A DNA stretch of 64,000 nt, from the NCBI GenBank assembly GCA_003049485.1, contig PYST01000019.1, forward strand, positions 151,470 through 215,469, in the 5' to 3' direction. The notes under the pieces are model-generated. The model was not told the DNA's origin and did not search any database. It worked only from the letters and a program-made list of their open reading frames with translations. The position numbers were made by a program, and so were the translations under genes. Below, piece after piece: positions 1 to 10,490 of this stretch. How positions within the stretch are numbered: position 1 is the stretch's first letter; each line of letters starts with the position of its first letter. This stretch comes from Ophioceras dolichostomum (lineage: Eukaryota; Ascomycota; Sordariomycetes; Magnaporthales; Ophioceraceae).

Positions 1-273
1 GAACAGCAGTGCCCCAATCGTTTGGCGAGAGTACGATTTGGTACATGTGATTGGATGTGGTATCCCAACCAGTAGGTACCCTATGCCTATGTACAATGCC
101 TTCGTACACTTGCCTATACGTACCAATGTAGATAAGTAATCAAAAAAAAAAGGGAGAGTGAGTCCTCACGCAGTGCTGCCACCCTACCCTACATTTATTC
201 TCACTTCCCCCTCTAAATCTGGGAGAAAGGGCAGCAGAGAAGAAAGTCAGTCAGTGTTCGAGTGGTAGACGAG
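1..273. other. upstream spacer, no gene seen
   Basis: No supported gene. An A-run near 140-150 and a pyrimidine-rich stretch precede the first ATG at 274, consistent with the promoter and leader of the CorA-like gene. The contig edge may cut off upstream material. Confidence 0.5.
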
Positions 274-2595
274 ATGCTGGTGCGGTCTTCCGAGGCACTG
301 AGGCAGTATCCACTCGGGCTCGCCCGCGGCGAGGCTGACGCTAACGACTTACACCAGTACTACGACGATCTACAGGCCCGGTCCTCAGCCTTGTTCGCCG
401 CCGACGAGACAATTTGCCATGTCGAACTGCGTGAGCACATGCCCAGCAGACCGCCATTACCCGCCGACCGTAAGACTGTTACTGCAACGGCTGCTTCAGC
501 TATAGGCGCTGCTCCGTCAGTGCTTGGTGCAGTCCCTAGCGAGGGGGACGAAGGTGCTGTTAAAAGGGGGGGCGAGGAAGGGGGGCTGTCCGCACCAATC
601 TTCGTGTCGACGGCCGAGGGCTTGCGGTCAGCTCTGAATGTGAGAAACCCCTTCTTACACGACTCCCGTTTATACATATCATTTATACTTTTTAGACCTG
701 ACGATTATAACGGACCAGACGAAAACTCCACACGGCACGACGAGAATCTTGTAAGCAAGCTAGGGCCTAGCTCGCTACCTATATACTAGTAGTACTATAT
801 GTACGACCGAACTCTGAGTCGCGGGCCTAACACAATTCTTCAGCACTATATTTCGGGCCAATTCGTGGAGCCGCATGCAGATAACCCAAGACATGTTCCA
901 AGCTCTGTGCTCAACATTAGAAATTACGCCGAAACTGGTCGATCTGCTTCGTGGCATGCAGTACAAGTCGGCCCCTGGAGATGAGCACTTGATCGGCTGC
1001 TACTACGACCTCCATGGGACAGGAACAGGGACAGGAACAGGGACAGGAACCAAAACAGGAGCTGGCCCTCCCGGGGACACTTCGAACAAGGCAGTCCCGA
1101 CAAACAACGCCAACGCATGGTTTCGTGAGTGATTTCGGTGGACACATAACCACGCACCTCCCTCCGCCTTCCCCCATCACTATGCCCTCGTGGTTCTAAC
1201 GGAGGGGGATCAGAGGTGTGTTATAACCTTCGCCATTTCGAAAAACACGGCCGAGACCACCTCCCCGATCCGTGGTCATGCCGCCAGACTGTCCTTCACC
1301 ACAGACACGCGTTCGCCCAAACATGCTCGTCCTGGGTCGTGGTCCAGCCTTCAGCAAGGTGGCAAAAAACACTGGACGACGTCCGCGTCGACCGCCTCGT
1401 CCACCCCCTCTCCCTACATCTGCGGAGCCTATCTTCGGCGCTAGCGAACAACTCGGAGTATCTAGAGTACTTGAGCAGGCAGCTTCTGTCCTTAGTGAGT
1501 GTCAACCCTATCTGACAGGCACCCAACCCATTCACCATTCCAGAGTATTAAGAGTGCTCACAAGAGAGGCGACCTGAATCGGAGGGTAGGACATGCGAGT
1601 TGCACTCTCGAAGACCCCTGCACAGTTTGACTTCGACTTTACGCTGAGCCAGCGGGTGCACACCATCCGGAAAAGTCTACACCGGTTCAGTACGATCACG
1701 AACGGCACACTACGAGTTGTGGCTGCCCTCTTGTCGCTCGGCGAGGCCCTCGAGAAGGTCTCCAGCATTCCGACCTCGGCTCGCGACGCCTTCGCCCGGG
1801 AGCTAGGTCACATCGAGAGAGACCTTGAGGCGTACAACATCATGACAACGGAGCTGCTGAGCTTCTCGGCCGACATCAAGTCCACTGTAAGGGTCTTCGG
1901 TCCCTGGTCGTCCTCGGTTGCTTTCCCTTGCAGGAGGGAGTGTAGGACAGGACTCGCGTTATTGTCACTAACCACTAAACCAACCCCCCGAATAAGATCA
2001 ACTCCATCATCGAGTTCCGCAACCAGGAGATTCTGAACAGCAGCAGCGTGCAGCTCCAGCGCCTCGCTGAAGCCAATTCTCAGGAGACGCGCATCATGGC
2101 CGTCCTTTCCCAGCAAACATACACAGACTCGCGCACGATGCGCATCGCTACCGTCATTGCCCTGATATACCTCCCTGCTAGTCTTGTCTTGGTACGTGCT
2201 CGTTCGTTCGTTCATCTTCGTTCATCTTCGTTCGTTCATCTTCGTTCATCTTCGTTCGTTCATCTTCATTTCCCACCTTCATTTCCAGCTTGCGGGAGAG
2301 TTGCCTGGCCATAAGCCCGGAGTGTGTGGGGGTTCGAACCTACCTAACAAAGCAATGGATGCAGAACTTTTTCAGCACCGTCTTCGTCGACATGAGGCCA
2401 GCCGCCACAGGAGCCAGTATGGACCACGCCGATGCGGCGGGAGGAGGGGACGCGCAACTGGTGGTCTACAACCACATTTGGGTCGCCATCGTGTCCATGG
2501 TTGTTATGTGTCTTGGCACGGGCGGCTGGTTTTGGCTCTGGGATCACAGGAGACGCGATGATGTTGCCGCCAGGCTCAACCAGCCAAAGTGCTGA
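274..2595 (+). CDS. CorA-like two-TM membrane protein (fungal family)
   Basis: Six-exon model: 274-750, 881-1124, 1214-1494, 1590-1886, 1997-2191, 2365-2595. All junctions are GT-AG, phases agree and the total gives 574 aa. The fold resembles the large fungal family with a CorA-like C-terminus: a soluble region with blocks such as CYNLRHFEKH and PWSCRQTVLHH, a helical region (FDFTLSQRVHTIRKSLHRF, then MTTELLSFSADIKST), then two membrane helices (RIATVIALIYLPASLVL across an intron to NFFSTVF, and WVAIVSMVVMCLGTGGWFW). The GMN signature of true magnesium channels is absent after the first helix, so ion transport should not be assumed. Exon 2 holds a 12-bp tandem repeat (1017-1052) encoding Gly-Thr repeats. 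The start at 274 is the first ATG in frame; the exon 1/2 and 3/4 borders are the least certain. The kinase-like/TPR gene follows on the same strand. Confidence 0.78.
1017..1052 (+). repeat. 12-bp tandem repeat inside exon 2
   Basis: Three copies of a 12-bp purine-rich unit (gggacaggaaca) encode alternating Gly-Thr. Copy number could vary between strains without changing frame. Confidence 0.8.
2200..2268 (+). repeat. intronic microsatellite
   Basis: Imperfect tandem array of cgttcatctt / cgttcgttcatctt units filling much of the last intron (2192-2364) of the CorA-like gene, which is longer than the other introns of the gene as a result. Confidence 0.85.
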
Positions 2596-3076
2596 TGTGT
2601 ACGCTCCTAAGTCATTGATTGATCACAGGTTGTTTGCCGGGTATTACTGTAGATATTACTGCCTTACCCATCTACCACTTCTTGTAAAGATTGAAAAGAC
2701 AATAATATTCTCGTCCTCGCCGCGTATTATCGAGGGTTTCCGAGTTTAGGTCCCTGGGAGTTCTTGTCGGGGCGATGTGAACCAGGAGTTCGACTCGCGG
2801 GGCGCATAGAGCTGAAGCTGATCAACTGGCTCAGCTGGAGAACCCGCGAATGCTAACCAGTCAGACAACGCCCACGTGTTTATGCGGGCGCTAGCCTTAC
2901 CTCCTTGGTACCTACCGTACCTGGGACTTTCCTTTCTTTCTACCCGCCTAAGGGCCTATGGCTTGTGCGTTCTAACTTCTCGCAAGTCAGATCTACCCTC
3001 CGCCTTTTTCACCTCAATCAAATCCTTCCTACTAGCTCGGGCTCTCTCGAAAGTAGGCCAATACTCAAGACAGGGA
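2596..3076. other. intergenic, leader of kinase-like gene
   Basis: No separate gene seen. The reading frame of the next gene stays open upstream to an ATG at 2882, which would add 65 residues rich in Leu, Arg and Ser. The paralogue has no equivalent, so the ATG at 3077 is preferred and this stretch is read as promoter and 5' leader. Confidence 0.55.
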
Positions 3077-6000
3077 ATGGCGGACGAGGCTGGAGGAAAT
3101 CAGGCCTCACCGGAGGCGCAAGAGGGCACCGACAGCCAATGGGACACAGCTAGGTCCGGATACAGCTTCATCTTCTCGGACTCGGCGGCGGACAACGAAC
3201 GATGCCTTCCCGATCAATACCACTACAGCTTCGCCTCGTGCTTCAGCCTGGCGCACCAGCTCGGCGTCGACTTCATGAACGTCACGTGGCAGCCGGCGAA
3301 GGGGTCGCTGGGAGGAGGCGCCTCCAGCATCGTCAACGAGTCGGACATGGTCACGAAGCAGCTCAGCTTTGCCTTCAAGAGGACCATCCCGCGGCGCGAC
3401 CAGCTCCAGGGGGGCATGTCATCGGGCGGCATCGTCAAGGACCGATTCCGAGCGCTCACGTCCGAGCTCTTGGTCTTCCGCCATCCCGCGATCCGCGAGC
3501 ACCGGAATGTGGCGAGACTTGAGGGCATCGCCTGGGAGTTCCACAACCACGATGTATGGCCTGTCCTTGTGTTTCCGAGGGCGGACCGGGGCAGCCTCGC
3601 CGAATTCATCGCCAGCGGCGAGGGCCAGGACGCTTCGTTCGAAGCCAAGATCCGAATCTGCATCGACATTGGGCTTGCGCTGGACACGCTTCATAACAAC
3701 AGTCAGTTCTCGTGTATTCCCAACCTTCCCAAACAGTAACCTGTTTGACCGGGCTGACATCGGGCACTGATATCGGGCAGTGATGATTCACGGAGACATC
3801 AAGCCAAGCAACGTCCTCGTCTACTTGGTCGACGAGACCTGCGTTGCCAAGTTGATCGACTTCGAGTCCTCCTGCATTTGCCAGTCGGAGGAAGACTTGG
3901 TAACCCTCCCTAAGACAGAGCCTTGGAACGCCCCCGAGTGGCATCATCGGCATTTCACCATGAGAAATGCAAAGCGAATGGATATTTATTCGTATCAGCT
4001 GGTCTGCTTCTTTACACTGTTTCAGGCCAACGTTAGTCAGTACCTACCGCGTGCCCAAATACCTACTTTCCTACCTACTTAATCAGCCTTCGATTTTTCG
4101 CCTCCCTCACTCCTGCCATGAAGGCCGAAGAAGGCGCTTCGCAGCAGCTGACACCGAAACCACAAACAGACGCCAGCATCGTCGAAGCCCTGCCTAGTAT
4201 GAAAGCGAGCAACGAGTTGCCGCCGTTTGTTGACCTTATCCTCAGCCGTTGGTCAGACCTGTCGCCACACCAGAACTCGTGCATATCGCAGTTCTTCAAG
4301 GCCGGCCTTGCCGCCGAGCCCGAGGAGCGAGAGTCCGACATGGAGACTCTCCTCCGTCTTCTAACCTTCAATCCAGAACTCTCTCTGAGCGACTTCAGGA
4401 ACGTGACACGGATGGACTACCCAGAACCGCATAGCCTAGATTCTGTAAGCTGAAGTACTCTAAAAAGCCACATGACGCCTCGTATCGCAATACTGACACT
4501 CCCTAGCTGGTTTCGGCCTTCCCCTATTTGGGGCGGTGCGACTTCAGGGTCCGGCAGTTCCTCGCCACTAGCTTGAAGGGGGCCGCCGAAGACGAGTCGT
4601 GCGCCGTGTGTGCTTCCAACGCCGCCTTCGCCTTGGCGTTCGGCTGGGAGGTCGGCTTCTTCATCCGCAGCGACGGGGATGATTGGGTGAAGTTCCTCAC
4701 CAAGAGCGGCCGCTCCCCTGAAGAGTTCCGCCGCAAGGTCGCAGATTTCTGTCAGGACCTCAGTCCAAAAGCCCCAATCCCAAGGGCCATCGACGAGTAT
4801 CAGATGGTATGGCATCACGATGCTGTCCAGGCGTACAGAATCGACAGAGTACTTTCTGAGGCCTGCGAGTTCCTTAAGCGGGAGGTGGACGCCCGAACGC
4901 TGATCCTAGGGCCGGACCATGTCCTAAGCCGTGCTGCTAAGCTGAGCCTCAAGTCGGTTCTTAGCGATTTGAACCACTTGGACGACGCCCAACAGCTCCT
5001 AGAGCAGGTCGTGGAGTCGTGTGAAAGGGTAGGGGATGAACGACAGGCTGCCAGTGCTAAAGAGTCGTTGGCTGTCCTGAATGCGAGGAGGGGCAGGTGG
5101 ACTGATGCCGAAGGTGCCATCGCTGCAAGCCTGGGCGATATGAGGAAGGTGTGGGGGGAAAAGGGGGCTCTGACTCTTGGGGCCATGGTGAGGATGTCGA
5201 GCATCTACTTCGGCCAGGGGAAATACGCCGAGGCTGTCAATCTCAGTCGCGCCGCCGCTGCTGGACTCGAGGAGACACTTGGCCCAAATCACCTACAAAC
5301 TATGACTGCCATGGCATCTCTCGCCGACGCCCTCACCAAGTACGGACATGGGCACTTGAAAGAAGCACTTCAGATTACGGAAGTATTGATTGATCGGCAG
5401 AAGCGCCTCTTAGGCGAAAACGACCGAAGTACCCTGACGAGCAAGACGAAACTTATAAGCATCCAGTCGCTCATGGGTCACCCCGAGCTTGCCATCGCCC
5501 AGCTGGAGGCCATCATAAAGACGCAGACCGACCTGCTGGGCCCGCTCCATCGCGACACGATGTCCTCTGAACAAAGTCTGGTCCAATGTCACATCCAGCG
5601 AGGGGATTGGAAGGCTGCCCTGGTCATCGAACAAGACCTCGTGGAGAAGCGAGTGCGATCGCTGGGGCCCCGGAACCCTGCCACACTTCGATCTCAGCTA
5701 AACCTGGCGGCGCTGTTAGGCAACGTAGGGGACGTCGACCGCGCAGTGACCATCATCAAGGATGTGATCGAGGAGAGGAGCGCGCTCTTGGGCGAAACCC
5801 ACCCCGACACAATCAGCGCCAGAGCCGCCCTGTCCAGCGCATTCCGCAAGAAAGGCATGCTGGGAGAAGCCGAGGAGCTGAGCGCCCAGGCGCTCAGCGA
5901 TATGCGGGCAGCATGTGGGGAGGAAAATCCGCTCACTCTAACCGCGATGGAGAACCTCGCCGCCGTGTACGTCGCCACGGGCCGGACCGAGGAGGCAAAC

Positions 6001-6636
6001 AAGCTGCTGGCCACGACACTGGCGATCTCTACCGACCTGACCGGGCCGGAGAGCCCTGACACTTTGCGTCTGACCAGGCTCTACGCCAACGCAACTCAGG
6101 ACGCCACCGAGGCCGAGGCGCTGCATCAACGAGTCCTCAACATCCAGAAGCAGCAACAACTGCGGGGGCTCGGAGAGACAAGCGCGAGCATCCTGACGCA
6201 GGAGAACGATCTCGCCGTGGCCATGATGCAGCAGGGCCGGTGGTCTGAGGCCAGGGACATCCTCGCGAGGATCCTGCCGAAGGCGGGAGAGGTCCTGGGA
6301 CGGACGCACAGGACGAGGGTGAACATATCTGGCAACCTGGCCGTCTGCCAGGGCGAGCTGGAGGATTGGGGGCCCGCCCGAGAGACGATCGAGGGGATCG
6401 TGGCGGACCTCGGCGAGGAGCTGGGCGAAGATCATGCAAGGGTCTTGCACTACAAGGCCAACTTGGCGTCGATCCTGATGAGGTCGGGGAGGCTGGAGGA
6501 GTCGGAGGCGTTGACCGTTGCGGTCCTCGAGCGGTTGAGGAGGGTGAATGGCGAGGACCACCCGCTGACCAAGAGAGTAGCGAATAACCTGGCGGCGGTG
6601 CGCTCTAGACGGCAGATGAATGGAGCGGCGGCATAG
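3077..6636 (+). CDS. kinase-like domain plus TPR protein, copy A
   Basis: Model: 3077-3701, 3781-4039, 4087-4444, 4507-6636, giving 1123 aa. The N-terminal half is a protein-kinase fold: candidate beta-3 lysine in AFKR (K101), catalytic loop HGDIKPSN (212-219), DFG position replaced by DFE (235-237), WNAPEW (257-262) and MDIYSY. A linker holds a conserved motif (C425-D, then C446-x2-C449-x2-NAAF). The rest, from about residue 470, is a TPR array of the kinesin-light-chain type, with repeated LG-x2-H-x2-T-L and G-x3-EA units. Intron 1 (phase 1, just before the catalytic loop) and intron 3 (phase 0, ten residues before C425) are shared with copy B; the 47-bp intron 2 is private. Kinase activity is doubtful because the glycine of DFG is lost. 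Function unknown; a signalling scaffold or sensor is inference. Confidence 0.88.
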
Positions 6637-6935
6637 CTAGCTACCTACCTACCTACCTACCTACGCCCACCTAAGGTAACTAGGTAGTTGCCTGTGTATT
6701 TTACCACATGCTACCGTATGTTGTAGGTCATATCGTACTAGGCATATAAGGCAGATACCGTTATTGAAATTCACTACCAAAACACATCCCAATACAATAA
6801 TAGTATATTGTCGGCTTTGGCTACCGCCAAATTGGTCGTTAATTACCTAGACGGGTGTTATCGAGAGACCCCCTGGCCGACGCAGTCTCATTTTCTCTGC
6901 GTCTAGGAGTCATCACGGATGGCAACCGACCCCCC
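6637..6935. other. convergent spacer with CTAC tandem repeat
   Basis: The 299 bp between the stop codons of the two kinase-like/TPR genes must hold both 3' ends. It opens with a CTAC tetranucleotide run (6641-6664), followed by further ctaggtag motifs and AT-rich sequence. No gene seen. Confidence 0.7.
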
Positions 6936-9900
6936 CTAGCCAGTTCTCTTCAGATATTCGCCCCTGACCGTCTCCAGCGCAGCCAGCAACTTGCGGTCCG
7001 CCGTCACTCCTCCTCGCGACATCAAGTCGGACACGCTCGAAAGCACCCCTCCGACCACCTCGCCGATGCATTTTTCTTCTTCCTTCTCCAGGCATATCTC
7101 AGCCAGGCGCACCATGTCGCCGAGGAGGACGGCGCCAGCTATACATATCTCCTCCTCGGGAAGCTTGGTGTTGGTATCTGACGAGAGCGAGAGGGGAAGA
7201 AGGCGGACGAACTCGGCCCAGAGCTCGCGAGCGGCCCCGGGCTGGCCGACGTGCAGTCGGCTGCCGGCAGCGCGCGCCAGGGCAGAAAGCAGGCGACCGT
7301 CGCCACCAGCAGCACCCCCGCCAACCGCGTCCTCGAAGCCATCTCCGCCTGTCCCCGTGAAAGAGGCCGCCCTCCGCAGCGTCAATTCTTCCTCCTGGAA
7401 TGGGATGGCCTCCTCCCAGGCTCCGAACTCTTCGAAGGCCCGCCCGATCGTCTCGATGTCGTGGACGAGTCGATCGGGTTGGTGATCCGCACCAGCAGCA
7501 ACGTCCGCGTCGTACCACTCTCTCAGCCTCGCCAGCTCCTGCGCGGCGACCTCGGCGGCTTCGCGGAATTCTCTTTTCTGCAGCAGCGCATGCCGCAGGT
7601 CGCCCATAGACTGGATGGTGTGCGGAGCCGCGTCCCCAAGCGTGCGGCGCCGGGCAGAGACGACCCGTCGCCCCAGCTCCACCGCGTCGTCGAGCCGGCC
7701 TAGCGTGGAGTAGACGCCCGCGAGGCTGGCCATCACGGACACCGTGGCGCCCGCGTAGACGCCGAGCACGCTCAAGCTCCGTTCGAGCAAGTGTTCCAGC
7801 ATCACCGCGGCCTGCTCGTTGTCGTCGCCGCGCCTCAGCAGCGTCACGAGCACGCTGTTGGCTGCCTTGACAGCCGCACTGGTCAGGCCAGGGTCTCCCT
7901 CCACAAGCTGCATGACCTTGTCATAGCATTTCCGACTGCGCTCCAAGTTCCCTCGGCGGAAGTACCGCACGCCGAGAGAGGCCGTATCGCGCACAACATC
8001 GCGCTTCAACACGCGCACCGCCGACGGCCGCTCCACCAGCTTCTCGATCTGCTCGTCCGCCCTGATGGCGTCGCCCAGCATCCCGCTCGCGTCGTACGCC
8101 GCCGCGAGGCACCTGTAGGCGTCGCGCGTGCCTTCGTGGTCGAGACCCAGTCCCGCTACGCACTCGTCGGCGAGTCTGATCGCGAGCTTCAGCGCCTCCT
8201 TCAGCAGCGCCTCGTCGGTCTCATCGACTTGCGCGCCGCCACCACCACCATCATCAACAGCCGTCCAGCGTCCCAGAAGCAGGAGGATCAAGTCTCGCTG
8301 CACGCCGAGCCGTCCAAGGCCGACGCGATCCAGCTCATGATCGTACCACGCCAGCAGCGCCCTCATCGTCTCCTCCGCCGACTCGACGTCGTCTAGGTCG
8401 GCTAAGAGGCGCGCCATCAGCGTGTTCACGGCGATCTTGTCCGTCACCGCCGCGCCTGCCATGCGCGTCGTCTCCTGGGCGACGTGCATCGCTTCCGTGA
8501 CCCGCCCGGCCCGCCGCAGCAGGCCCGCGAGCGTGATCTTCAGTCGCACCGTGGAGAAGTGCTCGCTGCCGAGCGACCGCTCCCGCTTGGAGACCGTCCG
8601 TTGAAAGTGGCGCACGGCGTCGTCGAGGATGCCGTCCGCTTCGTACTGCGCGCCGACTTCGACGTGGTAGCCGAGCATGGCGAGGGTGTCGGCCGGGTTG
8701 TACATGAGGTCTGGCTTGAAGCTCTTGAGCGACTCGACTGCTTCGGCCAAGTCGCCTGCTGTCTTGCCGGCGCTCCGCAGCATGTCGTTGATGACGTCGT
8801 CCTCGTCATCCATAGGGTCCGTGGGATCGAGGCCGAACCCCACGGAACGGCAGACGGCGAATTGAAAAGCTGCGTTCTCCTTGCAGCGCTCGCAGCCATC
8901 ATCCTCCATGGCGGCCATCTCGCGCATCGACTTTGTGAGAAAGCGATGGACTCGATAGTCGCACACCTCCATATTTGCGAGCAGTTGGGCGGCCTTTGAT
9001 GAGTAAGATCCGTCACGTTAGCGAAAGGTGCTTTGTTGGTGAGGGTTGTTAAGGGGAAACAAACGTAGCATACCCCCGAAAAAGGGGGTGGGGGTAATGT
9101 TCACTAATACGCACGTTCAGTGTACCGTGCCAGTCTGGAACAACTACACCAGTTGGCTCTATCGCCGCATACTGGGCTCTAATGCGAGTGGTCAGTAAGT
9201 CAACGACATCTCCTATCACCTACTATAGCATCCTGGCATTCTGGCAGTTCTCACCGTTGCTGCTGGGCTGGGTCAAGCAGTACGCGCATCAACTCCGCCA
9301 TGCTCGATGCCCGACGAGCTGGCTCCGCCTCGAGGCTCAGGCTGAAGACCTTTTCAAGGCGGGATTTCGCCTCGGCTCCCAAGCCGGACCCTCTGACGAG
9401 CTGGATGGCCCAGTCGAGGATAGAATTGCCCTGCTTCTTCCTCACCTGGACCAGATCCAAAGCAGCGCGGTCTCTGGCCAAGAACGCCGACTCCACGGTG
9501 GCGGTGGCCAAGGGGAACCCGAGGCCGGACAGCGGCGCCTTGCGGAAGAACAGCCACAGACAGACGAGGCCGAACGAGTACATGTCCATCCTCCTTAGGC
9601 CGTCCCCATCCCCGATCCTGAACTCGCGCGAGTGCCACTCCGGCGCGTCCCAGGGCTCGGTCCGGGGGAGCCTGACCAGGTCGTCGGGTGAACCGAACTT
9701 GGAGTGGCCGAAGTCTGCGAGCAGGACCGCCATGCCGCTCACCCCCATGCCGCTGCGGGAGGTATCTAGCCAGACTAGTATATTTCTGGGGTTCACGTCG
9801 CAGTGGAAGACGCCTAAAGAAGAAGCGATTATCAAACGTCAAGTTCTGTTTTATCGCCAATATAGAGAAGGGCAAAGTAAGTAATCCTCAGAACAAGGAG

Positions 9901-10490
9901 GGGAACCTACCATTTTGGTGCAGAGTCTCCAGTCCCTTCGCAGCCTCGCCGCAAATCGGCAACAGGAGTTTCTCTGGCATCCTTGCTCCCTTCTCGTCGT
10001 TAGACGACATCACTCTCGTCAGCTCCCCGCTGTTCGCCGTGAATAGAATCAGGACGGGCCAGACGTCTGCGCCGCCGTCTACGAGCTCGAAACACACGCC
10101 GGCCAGCCGCGCAATGTTGTCGTGGTTGCGCATGGCCGGGCTGGCCAGCACGGCGAGCTCGTTCGTGATGGCCTCGTACTGCAGCCGGCGGAACTGCTCC
10201 TCGGATACTAGGCCTGAGTCGTTCTTGCGCTTGAAGCGCTTGTAGGAGAAGGCGAGCTCGGCGTTCACGCCGCTGGTGCTGACCGTGCCCGTGCCTCCGC
10301 CGCGGTTGAACCTCTTCTCGAGCGCCGGATCCCATGTGATGGCTACTAGCTCCACGTTCATCGCCGTGGCCTGCTGCATGAACTTAATGAAGTCCTGGTG
10401 GTGGCGTGCCTTGGACGACGCGAGGCTGGCCACCGAGACATCGGAGGTGAATGAGGTCGACGGAAGACTCGAGGTGATGAAGAGCTCCAT
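6936..10490 (-). CDS. kinase-like domain plus TPR protein, copy B
   Basis: Four-exon minus-strand model: 10490-9911, 9813-9255, 9178-9115, 8993-6936, giving 1086 aa in frame. The kinase-like domain has a candidate beta-3 lysine in AFSYKR (K84), catalytic loop HCDVNPRN (197-204), in which the lysine expected two after Asp is Asn, an intact DFG (227-229), a WDAPEW block and MDMYSF. The linker repeats the copy A motif (C412-D, then C435-x2-C438-x2-NAAF). TPR repeats run from about residue 480 to the end, more diverged than in copy A. Intron 1 (phase 1) and the last intron (phase 0, ten residues before C412) match copy A. The 64-nt exon 9178-9115 is inferred from phase and splice sites. Copy B keeps what copy A lost (DFG) and lost what copy A kept (the loop lysine). 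Confidence 0.86.

Noticed and set aside
2882..3076. Upstream ATG for kinase-like/TPR copy A
   Set aside because: The added 65 residues have no counterpart in copy B; the ATG at 3077 gives a comparable N-terminus.
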